A stretch of 64,000 nt of DNA, from assembly GCF_963576675.1 (NCBI RefSeq), contig NC_088919.1, forward strand, positions 48,878,501 through 48,942,500, written 5' to 3'. The DNA comes from Euphorbia lathyris. Lineage: Eukaryota; Streptophyta; Magnoliopsida; Malpighiales; Euphorbiaceae. Shown piece by piece: positions 1-11,250 of this stretch; within the stretch, counting starts at the first letter, position 1; each line of letters begins with the position of its first letter. The notes beneath the pieces were generated by a model. The model was not told the DNA's origin. It did not search any database and worked only from the letters and a program-made list of their open reading frames with translations. A program made the position numbers and the translations under genes.

Positions 1-1003
1 AAACTGGAACAATGTCTAAACGTTACTAAATTTGTTATTATTTAGTGAACAATATGTGTACAGCATATTGCTTTTGAACAGAATCGAAATCTAACTTCTG
101 AATCATCAATTTAGATATCAATTTAGTTTTGAAGTTCAAGTCGAAAAAGAATATAATAGGTTGCATCTATATGTTTATAACTTTAGTTAATATTTAATAT
201 CAAAATTATATTTATTCATTATAGTAAAATCATGTAATTCGTGCATTGTATGAGCCTAAATCTAGATGGTAATCACATTCAGTTACATCATCTCCTGTTA
301 TTACTTTGGGTATCTTTTTTTAATGTTTTAAAACCTCATTACATAGTTCTTTTTTGTATTTGGGGGTTTTCAATTTTATGTTCACTGTTTTTTTTTTATA
401 ATCCAGAGATTCAAGTAAGATATGAAAGCTTAGAGGAGCAAGAGGAGACATGCAAATTAGATCCACAAAACTTCCAAAAAGGATGAAAAAGATGTGTTTT
501 TAATGGAATTAAATTAAGCAAAAAAAAAAAAGTTTGGTTATGTTTCTGTGAATTCTGTCTAAATGTAATTGTGGCAATTTTATTTGTTTGAGCTTTGAGA
601 TGTAAGGAATAAATCAAGAAAAATATTTAACCATGTTTAATTAATAAAATTGTTTGTCTCAACTCTATTTTAATTGACAATGTGTTATTTTAATTGACAA
701 TGCTTAATGCATCAACTCAGTATGCATCTCGGGTAGCAGCCTAATAAGGCTAATGAAAAACTGAATGCAAACATCATGGAGTTCATTTAGTTTGTCGTCC
801 AAAAAACTTATTATCAAGATGAAAATTTGTGTTCTATCTCTATAGATTTTATTAATGCAAGTATTGAATATCTATTTCTCATGTGTAGAACTAACAAAAT
901 CTCTTCACGTGCGCCATCCGAAAAATTATTGCTCATAAGAGTTTAAAGTATCATTAATTGATTTTGATGGGATTGCAGTATAGTTTATATTTTTTTTTTT
1001 CTG
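1..1003. other. AT-rich intergenic DNA
   Basis: No convincing gene is visible. ORFs here are short, AT-driven and lack recognisable domains. Positions 234-262 resemble the terminus at 1863-1891 (core cgtgcattg, then CTAG followed by A), so this may be a degenerate Helitron-type 3' end. The rest is low-complexity A/T sequence. Confidence 0.6.
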
Positions 1004-1507
1004 TTTAGTGTATATTGTCATTTTTACCAAATAAATTGGTAGGGGAAGACTTGCTCCCAGTCACCCTTGTGGTGGGACCCCTCTCCGAACCCTAGCTCCC
1101 GGAAGAGCAAAACCAAAAGGTGGGGTATCACATCGAAATGGAAGAGAAGATGGGATTTAGGCGTAGCTAGAGCCCTTTAGATCCTTAGGATTTAGCCTAT
1201 TATTACTTACTTATTTAGTACACCTTTACTAAAGTGTAAAACTGATGTCGTTCTCTAGTTCCTAGGAATAGAAGACTGAGCCCTCAGGGGGAAAAAAGCT
1301 CTATTCAATGCCGGTCTCCTCCTGTATGTACTCGTGCTGCGTGTCACCGAGAACCTCTCATAGCAGGAGTAAGAGTCTAAAATGTTACAGATGGTACGGG
1401 GTTGCGACACCTGATAAAAGCCTTTATTTTCGAATAAAAAGCATAAGAATCCAATTTCTTATCGACGTGTAGTACACCGAACCGTCCTTTAGTGTATATT
1501 GTCATTT
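1004..1507. repeat. GC-richer, organelle-like insert with 20-bp direct repeats
   Basis: The 20-mer tttagtgtatattgtcattt occurs at 1004-1023 and again at 1488-1507, both intact. The 464 bp between them are visibly richer in G and C than the flanks and have no TE ORF, no terminal inverted repeats and no poly-A. The style (runs such as ccgaaccctagctcccgg, cgacgtgtagtacaccg) reminds me of plant mitochondrial noncoding DNA. I therefore favour a nuclear insertion of organelle DNA, with the 20-bp repeat as a duplicated break site. The organelle origin is inference from style, not an alignment. Confidence 0.45.
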
Positions 1508-3230
1508 AATTTTTTTCTATACTTTGTTTTGGACTAAATAATATAAGAACATTTTACATAAATAATGTAATAAAATTCATGGAAGAGGAAATCCAGAAGG
1601 TTAAATTACATATTGTAGTTAAAAAGTTTGTAATAGATTGATAAAAAAAGAATTGATAAATTACTTTTTAAACTAATACTTATGTACTATTTATATATTT
1701 TTTTATATCTTATGTATTGCTGATTTTATTATATTTTCATACTAAATTTTATAAATTATATTTGAAGAAAATACTTATTATATTAAGATTTTTGTTTAAA
1801 AAGTTACTCTATTTCTAAAATATTGATTAAAATCTTAATAATATAAAATAATAAATGATATAGCCCGTGCATTGCAGGGGTGTAAACCTAGTAACAAAAG
1901 AATTAATGAGTTTTTGCAGAAACAAAACTAAAATATTAGATAATCATTTATTAAAAAAACACAAAAAGTAACTATATCAAACAAAAAAAAATGTAGTTTT
2001 AATTTGTATGAATGGCTTTTCCATTGAATTGTGATTTTCATTATAATTATTTGGAAGTAATATAGCTAGCTAGTTGAAGGTTGATCATATAATGGTTTGG
2101 GAATGAATGTTTTTTTTTTTTTAATTTTGATTAATTGTCACTTCATTTTGAATATTTATTTTGGAAGTAATATAGCTTAGCTTAGCTAGTTGATGACATA
2201 AAATTAATAAATAGACATATAATATGCCATTTGTCAACTTGCACATACATGTCCTTCAAGGTACCTATCAATCCTAGTACCTAATTAAGGATTCATATAC
2301 CTAGCTATATCCTCCTATACTTGTCTATTTTATTTCTATTTCATTATTCTTTTTCCTTTTAATTACCTTTGTGAACAATAATTTAAGTGTAAATAATTTA
2401 TTAGTTCTCTTCTTTTTATGTACGGTATACTGTTATTCATTTTATTTTGAAAAATACATATAATTTTTTTTTATCATTTGTCATTATTAATCTTTTAATC
2501 ATTTTATCTATCTTTTTAGATTGTTAACAGTTATATTCGGCATAAATATATAGATATAACAGAATAATATGATCATTTTGAATAAAGCTAAGATATGTTT
2601 TGTTAAAAATCTAAAAAAAAAACACAAAAAGACCAAAAGGTTAATGATGACAAAAAGATATAGATCTTATAATGTGTTTTTTAAAATAAGAAGACTAAAC
2701 AGTGTGTTACGTAAAAATGTATGAACTAATAAATTATTTAACAATCTCGATATAAGTAATTAAAAAATTATAATCAAAAGTAAATCAGAGACATTTGAAT
2801 TTGCATTTTCAATATCACAGATCACAATAGAACAATAGTAAACACTGTTTGAAATTGTTTTTGGTATAATGATGAGAAACTTACTTTATCCAAAATTGAC
2901 TTTATGGTATTTTTCTCCACAAATAACATCATGATCTTTCAATAATTCAAATTAATGCGATGATAGATAAACTTCTTCTGTTTTTCTAGAAAGAAAAATA
3001 TGATATATTTAGACAATAAATCATTTGTATGAAACAAGTCATATTAAATAGGTTATCTCCATCTCTTATTAGAAATTGATAACTACGTATTGAAATTTAA
3101 TCAATAAATGAGATTTGTCAGGACTCGAATCCTTGATGACTTGATCCAAATATAGTTAGTTAAAACCTAATTTTTATATTAATATTTGAAAATAAAATGT
3201 ACATTTGACACAAAATAATTTGGATAAATT
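1508..3230. other. AT-rich intergenic DNA
   Basis: No coding signal is seen. A short direct duplication, ggaagtaatatagct followed by gctagttg, occurs near 2053-2078 and 2163-2192. The remainder is A/T-rich DNA without recognisable features apart from the Helitron-like terminus at 1863-1891, listed separately. Confidence 0.6.
1863..1891 (+). mobile_element. Helitron-like 3' terminus
   Basis: The sequence has a short GC hairpin (cccgtgc-att-gcaggg), then about 8 nt, then CTAG followed by T. That matches the Helitron 3' end rule: a hairpin shortly before CTRR, with insertion between A and T. No 5' TC end could be assigned and no Rep/helicase coding is present, so this would be a non-autonomous copy or a relic. 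Confidence 0.4.
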
Positions 3231-3831
3231 ACACTAATAGTCTGCAACTTATGAAAGCTTTTTTTTTATAGTCTCCTAAGTTCAAAATAATATATTAAAA
3301 TTTATGAACTATGTCATCTACTAATATAAAAAATTTAGGTTTTTTACCTTTTTCATTTCTTGTTGTAATTGTTCTTTTCGTATCTAATGAAGTTAAGCAT
3401 TTTCATCAAAAAAAAAAAATATAAAAATTTATTATAAAAATAACTATCTCAAAATGACCTATGATAACCTCAAAATAAAAAAGTTCAAGAGTTAAAAGTT
3501 GTTTACAACTATATTTGTCATAGAATCATCGTTTGAAATTTTCTTAATCACTATTTGTTTTACCTTTCTCTTTTTAGACAACAACTTTCTCACTTCTAAC
3601 GAAATAATAACTAAATAATCTCAAAAATTGAAAATTTTAAAAATTAAAATTATTTAAAATATCATTTTCATCAGCTCTACAAGATATATTATCTATTATT
3701 AATTGAGTAATCAAAGGTTAAATGTCATTTATGTTCGTAAATGAAAAATTCATGGATTTTTATGTACGATTTTAATCTTAATAATAGAAAAAGTAAGAAT
3801 TAAATTGCAAAAATCATGAATGTAATTTACT
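3231..3831. mobile_element. Foldback MITE, Mutator-type (putative)
   Basis: The ends are degenerate inverted repeats: ggataaattacac at the left and gtaatttact at the right. The 9 bp outside them are aaaataatt (3222-3230) and caaataatt (3832-3840), 8 of 9 identical, the duplication length expected for Mutator-like elements. There is no coding content. The ends resemble those of the element at 9551-10282, suggesting one family. Confidence 0.45.
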
Positions 3832-3840
3832 CAAATAATT

Positions 3841-4472
3841 GAGTGATGGAAGACAGAACATGTATCAATTGATTACAAAAGAAAAGGAAAAACATAAATG
3901 GATATATTTGTGTTGCTTAATGAAGAGATGTCATATCCAACAATTATTGGTAAATATTGTCATAAAATAAGGATATCATCAGATTTATCCTTAAAGCTAT
4001 CTGTGAACTCCAATTATATTTTTATCGTACAAAAAAAAAATCCAATTTTATCATATAATAGAAATTTAGTTTAATTTTATTTTTATTCAGAAAATATTAA
4101 ATAGAATTATATAGTTATGGATTTCTTTGGAAAAATGTTAAAATTGAAGTAAAATTTCTATCATTAAATCAAATTAAGTTATTCAATATAATAAAGATAA
4201 AACCAAAAATTTCTAGTAACTTTAGCACCGGTGGCGGAGCCAGAATCCTAAATGAAGATGTGATTACATCTAGTAAATACAAGATTGGTTGGTTGGGGAT
4301 CGAGTTTGCACGTGCGTACGTAATTTTTTTTTTCCTAAATCAAACTTGATCAAATTTGTTTAGTATATAACTTGGCCAATATCTTGTATATTACGTTGCA
4401 GGCCTAAGCTCAATAACTCTCTCAGGTGATGCTTTTTTCAGGATCAGGATAATAGTGGTTTCATGCACTCGA
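3841..4472. other. Intergenic DNA with TE-like motif
   Basis: No gene is seen. A ggtggcggagccag motif near 4230, often found at ends of plant non-autonomous elements, recurs as gtagcggagccag near 28210. No partner end could be assigned. Confidence 0.45.
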
Positions 4473-4648
4473 TCAAGAAAAACCATTGAATACATGATTT
4501 AACCACATTCGGACCCACACCAGTTTCCAGTAGTGCTGATAAAAACAAGGATTGAAGCCGTCGGGATTAGGGATTTTATCCAGATGCATTGAAACATTAA
4601 TTTCACACTCCAAGAAAGGTTGGAGGAGCTCATCATTTATTTCAGTAG
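4473..4648 (-). pseudogene. LINE reverse transcriptase fragment, left part
   Basis: The minus-strand reading carries PNPDGFNPCFYQHYW, the conserved GPDG.NP.FYQ..W stretch at the start of plant LINE reverse transcriptase. It corresponds to the segment of the LINE near 24600. Its upstream continuation lies beyond an inserted element, at 7589-7635. The fragment is short and isolated, so it is a dead remnant. Confidence 0.7.
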
Positions 4649-4819
4649 TAGACCTGGGCATGGGCCGACGAGCCCGCTCAACCCGCCCAGGTCCATGTCC
4701 ATTTAGTCGGGTTTGGACACCTGAAATTGGTGTCAGGTCCGGCCCGATATACTATATATATAATTTATTTTTTATGAGATGATATATATACTTACCTTAG
4801 TTTTAGTGAAGATGATGAA

Positions 4820-5372
4820 TAGGGATGGCAACGGGTAGTATACCCACGGGTACCCGGCACTACCCGACCCTAATGGGACTACTTGTACCCTGTATAAAAG
4901 GGTATGGGACGGGTATGGGATCAAAACCATTACCCGTTAGGGTAATAGGGCGGGTATGGGAATACCCCCTAGGGTACCCGTTACCCGTCACAAAATTTAT
5001 ATATATTAATAAATATAATTATTTTTTAAATGTAAGACGTGAGATTTGCACTCCAATATTTTATTTTCTAACCATTAAGTGGTACCACTAAACTATTTTA
5101 TTCTTATTAATTAAGATTCAATTTTTGTTCAATTTTTAGATAGATGATTTATTAAATTTATACTATGTTAAATTTGTAATATTTTTGTTTTATTTATTGA
5201 TTCTTAATGGGTAAGGGTACCCGCGGATACCCGCGAATTAAATGGGAAGGGTATGGGATATAAAAAGTATACCCGTTAGGGTAATGAGACGGGTACGAGT
5301 AATTAAAAAATAAAAAGGGTAAGGGTTTGGGATTGCCATTACCCACGGGTACCCTATCCGTTGCCATCCCTA
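4820..5372. mobile_element. hAT MITE, 553 bp, exact 8-bp TSD
   Basis: The element starts tagggatggcaacgg and ends with the inverted form ccgttgccatccct plus a. Subterminal gggtaccc-type blocks also pair over roughly 35 bp. The flanks are atgatgaa at 4812-4819 and atgatgaa at 5373-5380, an exact 8-bp target-site duplication. The (C/T)AGGGATGGCAA terminus is typical of hAT superfamily ends. There is no coding capacity, so it would need a transposase in trans. Confidence 0.9.
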
Positions 5373-5472
5373 ATGATGAAGAAACTGATAATGATTCTGA
5401 AAGTGATATTAGTGCTTTCTTTTTTTTTTTTTTTTTGGGTAGAAAAGGAAAAGAAAAACGAATAACAACAAA

Positions 5473-5955
5473 CTACCCAGGAATTAGCCTAGGGAAGCTA
5501 ACCCCAATCCTATCTTCTAAGAGAAGATGAGAGATGAAACTAGGGGAAACAGGAAGGGTAGTAACGCCTAACGTCCCTTCATGGCCCGCCGCCGCCAAGC
5601 GATCAGCAACACGATTCTGCTCTCTAAAAATGTGTCTGAACTCTACGAACTCAAAGGAGGAGCAAAGCCTTATAATAGCTTTGATGAGGTTGCGACTGTT
5701 AAGACCCATAGAATGATTCTCAGAAATCATTTTGATTGCTTCCAAATTATCAGACTCCACAGAGAGCCTCTTAACACCCAGCCTTTTAGCAAGATTGATT
5801 CCAGTAAGAATAGCCCAGAGCTCCGCAGAAAAGGAAGAACCCAACCCTAAATTCTGGGAGAACCCAGAAAGCCAGACGCCCCCTACATCTCTAAGCACAC
5901 CTCCAGCCGCAATCTTACCGTTACTGAGGCAGGAACCATCAGTATTCAGCTTCAC
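5473..5955 (-). pseudogene. LINE RNase H domain
   Basis: A minus-strand reading of about 160 residues matches the RNase H domain found at the C-terminus of plant LINE polyproteins. It has LNTDGSC (first Asp), SAELWAI (Glu), ESDN (second Asp) and NRVADRLA (last Asp), so the catalytic set is complete. A TAG just upstream, between WSSPR and GVVKLNTDGS, cuts it off from the reverse-transcriptase part, so the polyprotein is broken. Confidence 0.8.
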
Positions 5956-5961
5956 AACCCC

Positions 5962-7262
5962 CTATCTTGGGCTGCTCCATCCCACGAGATGGACATCACA
6001 ACACTGAGAGGCTCTGGCAAGGGACTCTCCTTTGAAACTATCGATAATAGAGAAAAGTTTTTTCGAGAAGAAATCAGCTAAGTTTGTCATAAAAACAGTT
6101 TTATCTCCAAAAATCTCCTCGTTTCTCCATTTCCAAACTTGGTGACAGATAATAGCAAAGAAAATGTCACCATGCTCCATGTATGGAAGCAACTTTCCTC
6201 TAACACCATCAGAGAACCAGTCGACCTCAGAATGTGCCATGAAGGAAGAGAAAATATGGTGTGGGAGAATTTTCCTCCAAACCTCTTTACTATTAGAGCA
6301 ATCTCTAAGAGCATGGCACAAAGTCTCAACATGGCCTCTGCATCTACTGCAAGCTCCAGAATCAGCCAAGTGCCTTCTGTGCCTATCCGAATTAGTAAGA
6401 AGCCTGTCCTTAACGCCCAGCCACAGGAAACTCCTAATACGGAAAGGAACTTTAAGGGTCCAAATCGACTTCCACACATCCGAGGGAGGATCAGATCTAA
6501 AGAGAGAGAAAGCTTCAAAGGCCGATTTGCAAGAATAAACTCCATTGTTAGTCAGCGCCCAACAGTGCCTATCCAAGTCTTCCTCTTGATTACTCACCTT
6601 CACTCCCCGCATTCTAAGGAGAGTCTCAAGGCTAAAGAAAGTATCAAACTTTGACCAGATCCAGTCCCCTTCCGAGTCAACCATATCGGCAATCCTCCAG
6701 TTGCGTATATCACTAGGCGGGGGGGAAGAACACACCTCAATTAACGGTTTATCCCCAATCCAGTTATCAAACCAGAAACTAATGGACTTACCATTCCCCA
6801 CCTCCAGGCCAACTCCCAAGCAGAACTCATCAAACACAGCACTAAGTCCTTTCCAGAGGAAGGAACAATTAGCAACTCTCTCTTTCGGGCCCCCGAAGAT
6901 TTTGTCTTTCCGATACTTACCACAAAGGAGGCGAACCCAAAGAGAGGAGGGGTTTTGCCACATACGCCAAAGGAGTTTCATTAATAAAACTTTATTATTG
7001 TCCTTTGCTTTCCTAATACCCAGACCCCCAGAATCTTTAGGCTGGCAAACCTCACTCCAAGGCACAAGATGGATCTTCCTGCCCTCCGCAGCTTCCCCCC
7101 ACAGGAACCTACGGTTAATCTTGTCAAGATCATTAAGCACAGGATCCGGAAGCTTACAAGCCTGCATGATGTGATTGGGAGCAGCACAATTAACAGATTG
7201 AATTAACGTGAGGCGGCCAGCGAGAGACAGAGTCTTGGCTTTCCAAGTGGCACACTTCGAAT
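5962..7262 (-). pseudogene. LINE reverse transcriptase C-terminal part with zf-RVT
   Basis: The minus-strand reading starts inside the conserved WKAKTLSLAGRLTLIQSV block and continues through a long C-terminal reverse-transcriptase segment. It then reaches a zf-RVT-type motif containing CSRCRGHVETLCHALRDC. The frame is open for about 400 residues but has no FADD/YADD catalytic box because the element is 5'-truncated. The first ATG-like codon (7167) is internal and is not a true start. Confidence 0.8.
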
Positions 7263-7588
7263 TAGCTTTATTAGATAGCTATTTTTTATTGTTATGTTGT
7301 AATTTATTTTGGATTTGATATTTTGATAGACCATTAATTTATTAGAATTTTACCAAATTTATTAAGTATTGTATTGTGTTACTATTTTTTTATTAAGAAA
7401 AGTTGGTGACATTTTAATTGTATTTTTTTAATATACAGATGGGTATGGACGGGCGGATTTGTGATTCATATTTTAGCCCCGAGTCCATTCCGAATCCAAA
7501 CCCGACTCAATTAATTGCATACTAGACTGAACTTGAGCTCGTCAGGTTTTATTAAAAGCCTGACAGACCCGACCCGAGCCCAGGTATA

Positions 7589-7635
7589 TTCAGGAGTAAT
7601 AGAAGCTTGCATATTTTACACCTTATTCCATATAA
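7589..7635 (-). pseudogene. LINE reverse transcriptase fragment, right part
   Basis: On the minus strand this short piece reads ASITPE and, across the inserted element, continues as INDELLQPF at 4648 downward. The pattern TPE.N..L..PF is conserved just before the GPDG block of plant LINEs. The join is what demonstrates the boundaries of the element at 4649-7588. Confidence 0.6.
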
Positions 7636-9275
7636 AATAATGAAATTGTACGGGTGTAGATAGCTTGATTTTTTTTAGAGAAAATTACATGATAATTCAA
7701 ATTTGAATATTATTTTACAGTTATGTAAATTATTTTTGGCTTTTTATCAATACACACAAGAAATTCATACTATTATCAAATAAGCAGTTTACAGCTGGGA
7801 TTAAAATACAGGAAATATATACTTTTTAGAGATTTGATAAAATAAGAATTAGTTTTACAAGTTGTGGAAACTTGTATTTATTTATTGAAAGGGGAATATT
7901 TGTGTAACTATCCTTTTTTTTATTATTATTATTTAAAGATAACTACGTGGGGTTTTACTTGCAAAAGAAATTAAAAGTTCACAGGCTGGCTTCATGTTTC
8001 TTGCTCCAAATTTCTCATCTTGACAGCAGCAATGTGTCAACTTCTTTTTCTTTCTTTGTTTCTTTTTTTAAAAAAAATAATTTAAATATATCAAATTGTT
8101 TAGGAAAAAAATGATGATCACTAATGTTTGTTTATTCTTACACATTAAGTGATATTTCAATTTGTATTCAGACCATAATTGATAATTACATATATTGAAC
8201 TATTAAATTTTTGTTAGAAAGAAAATAATAATATACATTAAAAAACTAATTAAAAATAAGATTCGAAAATAACTTTTATATATTATTATCGGTGGTTATT
8301 GTTTCTGCTACTATTATTCAATAATTTACAAAATACCATATCACACGACGTATAATTTCAAGCATACACTTTAATTTTAACTTAGTATTTACATTATCAT
8401 CTTGTTAATTAGAGATTCAATAATAATAATAATAATTATTATTATTATTATTGTTATTATTATATTTCGGATTTTCAATTCCTATTGTTTTGACTAATAA
8501 ATTTTATTTAGGTAGGAAACATGTTTTAATATTGCTTAATGTTGTCTGGATTGTGTTTAATAGTATTTTAATCAAAGATTTGACAATTTGCATTAATTGT
8601 TTGTAAGAACAATCGGAAGAATATGCATGTGAATTTTGTTGGCCCAAATAATTGGTGTTTAAGGTAGTAATTATCTACAAAACATACTTTTACTAAACTA
8701 ATTTTTAAATAAATGCTCGGAGCTGGAGCCGAGAAGCAGAACATCCCAACCAGATTGACTCCCTCGACGACTATCCAACCATCTAATTTTATTATAGTAC
8801 TTAACAAAATCTGTATTAATTTATGTCAAAATAAAATTTTGTATTTTTTAAAGAAGATAAATATATTATAAGGGTGACCTTAACGTCAATTGTAAGAAAG
8901 CGACTTTTATGGTATCTCTATTTAGATATGGTCATCGTTGTAAGCTTCATACTTAGAGCAATGTATAAGCCGCATTTTGTGATCTTAAAAGCTTTCTTAA
9001 TGTTGGACTAGAGATACGCTTTTTACCTCTAAACTTTTTCTTATAAAAAAGAGATGGATATAAGTTTCCGGAATATTACAATTACGTTTAATGAGAAGAC
9101 TATTTTACCTAGTTAATTAAGGATGTAGTTGTTTCATCAGTTTCGGTTTCATTTTCAGCAACGGCTACTTCAACCTTTCATATCTTGCAGGATTATTTAG
9201 AGATTTTGTTCTCGCTTTGTCTACACTGTTGGCTTGTTTACTTCAGCTATTGTTGTTTATTGTTTATTTTTGCTA
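7636..9275. other. AT-rich intergenic DNA
   Basis: No gene is recognised. A palindromic trinucleotide microsatellite, (TAA)n followed by (TTA)n, lies at about 8421-8465. An ORF at 8568-8807 (minus) has no domain and is rejected. Confidence 0.6.
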
Positions 9276-10390
9276 AGAGCATCTCCAACCGACTAGTTTG
9301 ACTCTTAATTAAAATTCAATGAGGGAGAGTTAAAAATCAGCTTCAACAGCCTTTTTAGTGGCTCCTCATATCACGAAGTACCTTTCCATCCTCTCTATTA
9401 ATAGAGAGTCTCTCTCCACCTCTTAGTGCATTTTAATTCATTTTTTATTAATAATTTATTATTGAGGAATCACTCTCATCTCACTATTGGTAAATACAAC
9501 AATAATTAATAATTTTAATGATAAAATAATAAATAAGGAGTGAATACGATGGAGTAAATTACACCAATAGTACATAAACTTTACCCTAATTCACACTTTG
9601 GTACCTAGATTACATTTTGTCCCAAAAATATACCTGAACTAACGATGACCGGACAATTTAGTATATTTTACTGGTCAATAACCGGTCAATGCGGGTTTGA
9701 TAAGTAAATTACACTAATGGTACCTAAACTTTACCCTAATTCACACTTTGGTACCTAAATTTTATTTTGTCCAAAAAATACACTTCAAGTAAAGATGAAT
9801 CAATAATTTAGTATATTTGATCAGTCAACGTGAGTTTAACCATTTTAAATTAGAAATTTAGACCCATCATACACTCAATTAACATATACAATACTACTCT
9901 TTAGCTCTACATATATATTAAAGGGTAGTATTATAATTTTATGTTAATTGAGTGTATTGTAGGTCCTAATTTTTAATTCAAAATGGTCAAACTCTCGTTG
10001 ATTGGTCACTAACCGATCAGATGTACTAAATTATTCGGTCACGTTCACTTGAGTTATATTTTTAGGACAAAAAAATCTAGGTATCAAAGTGTGAATTAGG
10101 AAAAGTTCAGGTACCATTGATGTAATTTACTCAAACAAACTTGCATTGACCGGTCATTTACCGGTAAAATTTACTAAATTGTCCGGTCATCGTTACTTCG
10201 GATATATTTTTGGGACAAAATGTAATCTAGGTACCAATGTATAAAATAGGTAAAGTTCAGGTACTATCGGTGTAATTTACCCGAATATGATGAGTATTGT
10301 TGGAGATGATATGTCTTAGTCACTCCTAAATCACTAAATCATTTATTTATATTATTTTTAGAGAGCAATCAGAGTCTTTTGGAGATGCTT
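9276..10390. mobile_element. MITE (gagcatctccaa ends), interrupted
   Basis: The left end reads agagcatctccaacc and the right end, reverse-complemented, reads aagcatctccaa. Inner blocks (ctccacctcttagtgcattttaattc, attattgaggaat, attattttta) recur in a sibling copy at 14722-15029. The sibling lacks the 9551-10282 segment, showing that this copy was entered by a second element. Confidence 0.65.
9551..10282. mobile_element. Mutator-type foldback MITE inside another MITE
   Basis: The left end is ggagtaaattacaccaatag and the right end is its near inverse (ctatcggtgtaatttaccc). The inverted arms are about 150 bp long. The flanks gaatacgat (9542-9550) and gaatatgat (10283-10291) form a 9-bp duplication with one mismatch. 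Inside, a second inverted pair with the same terminal sequence (9703 and 10130) forms an element-within-element or a duplicated arm. There is no coding sequence. Confidence 0.7.
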
Positions 10391-10399
10391 CAATAGTTG

Positions 10400-10745
10400 T
10401 ATGCTACTAACTAGAGTTGAACACGGATTTTAGAGATTATTATAGTCCACAGAATACTCGAATAAAAAAATCCAAAATTATATTAAACTGTTGACCTTCT
10501 TTTTTACAACTGAACCGAGTTATACCATTAACTGAAATTAAATATAATTGTGAAGATTTTCAAATTCTCACTACTATTGAGAAAATAGGTTAGAGATTCT
10601 TGAACCGAATCGAACATCCAAATAAAAGACTCCAAACCGGATTGAACTGTTTGACTTTTTTCCACTACCGAAACCGAATTGTACATTGATTCTCAATAGA
10701 TACAATTCTACTCCGAATTAGACCGAACCAATCTCACGCCCCTAA
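10400..10745. repeat. Degenerate repeat with accgaaccg-type blocks
   Basis: The segment is rich in gaaccgaatcgaac, aaccggattgaac and gaccgaaccaatc blocks, a pattern common in plant non-autonomous DNA transposons. Clear ends and a target duplication could not be assigned. It lies just downstream of the SAUR gene. Confidence 0.35.
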
Positions 10746-10817
10746 TTATAACCAAACATATCTACTGCTCGGAGTAAAACAACTACAAAAAGGAAAACCA
10801 AACGGGCACTAAGTAGA

Positions 10818-11159
10818 CTACCATTCGGTACTCATTCTTCGTCTCCGCGATCTCCTCCGATCAGCAAGAATAGTCTGCAATTCATGAGGGGGACAAGGAA
10901 CTTCAAGAACACCTTGCTGTTGAAATCCATATTCATCTTCAGCTTGCTCTAACAATTTAACAAAAGCAGGATCACTCAAATACTCCAATTCTAACACAAA
11001 CCTCTTAGCTTCTTCACCTTTCCCTGCAATTACAGCAAAATGTCCTTTCTTAATTACATCTTCCCCTTGTCTCTTCGAATTCACCAACATCCTCTTAACA
11101 AACACCTTCAGCTTCATTAACACTTTCAGATTTGCTTCATTATTGTTCATCATCGCCAT
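10818..11159 (-). CDS. SAUR family auxin-responsive protein
   Basis: A single-exon gene of 113 codons. Residues about 37-98 match the SAUR domain: KKGHFAVIAGKGEEAKRF, then LEYLSDPAFVKLLEQAEDEY, then GVLEVPCPPHELQTIL. A basic tail (DRRRSRRRR) follows. SAUR proteins are small, intronless, auxin-inducible plant proteins; studied members promote cell expansion by inhibiting PP2C.D phosphatases, which relieves plasma-membrane proton pumps. The length is normal for the family. The ATG at 11157-11159 is preceded on this strand by a TATA box about 80-90 bp upstream. The frame has no breaks and looks functional. The subfamily member cannot be named from sequence alone. Confidence 0.93.
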   Translation of the reverse strand: MAMMNNNEANLKVLMKLKVFVKRMLVNSKRQGEDVIKKGHFAVIAGKGEEAKRFVLELEYLSDPAFVKLLEQAEDEYGFQQQGVLEVPCPPHELQTILADRRRSRRRRMSTEW

Positions 11160-11238
11160 TTTAAAGGATTGGAGGATTTGATTAGAATGATTCGAAAATG
11201 TTCTTGGAATCTGTGAATTTCTTGTTTCTGTGTTGTTG

Positions 11239-11250
11239 AGTTATATACAG
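11239..11250 (-). promoter_or_regulatory. Putative TATA box of the SAUR gene
   Basis: The minus strand reads ctgtatataact about 80-90 bp upstream of the SAUR start codon, a normal distance for a short plant 5' leader. No auxin-response element was searched for exhaustively. Confidence 0.5.

Larger units (their letters stand above)
5420..7262 (-). mobile_element. 5'-truncated LINE (non-LTR retrotransposon)
   Basis: On the minus strand this runs from a truncated 5' end at about 7262, through the distal reverse-transcriptase region and an RNase H domain, to a 3' poly-A seen as 17 T's at 5420-5436. A possible imperfect duplication (attagtgcttt on the left, attagcttt on the right) flanks it. It lies inside the hAT-like element and so is younger than it. 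The endonuclease and catalytic reverse transcriptase are absent. Confidence 0.85.
4649..7588. mobile_element. hAT-like element carrying two later insertions
   Basis: The left end reads tagacctgggc and the right end, reverse-complemented, reads tatacctgggc. Outside them are ttcagtag (4641-4648) and ttcaggag (7589-7596), an 8-bp duplication with one mismatch, as hAT elements make. Independent proof: deleting the element and one duplication rejoins a LINE reading frame across the site. Subterminal DNA is rich in gggcc/cccga blocks. No transposase is seen. About 0.5 kb of native sequence remains around the inserted MITE and LINE. Confidence 0.7.

Noticed and set aside
241..617. Overlapping ORFs on both strands near the left edge
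   Set aside because: They are A/T-driven, low-complexity and without domain or splice context.
8568..8807. Minus-strand ORF of 79 codons
   Set aside because: No recognisable domain, and A/T-rich intergenic setting.
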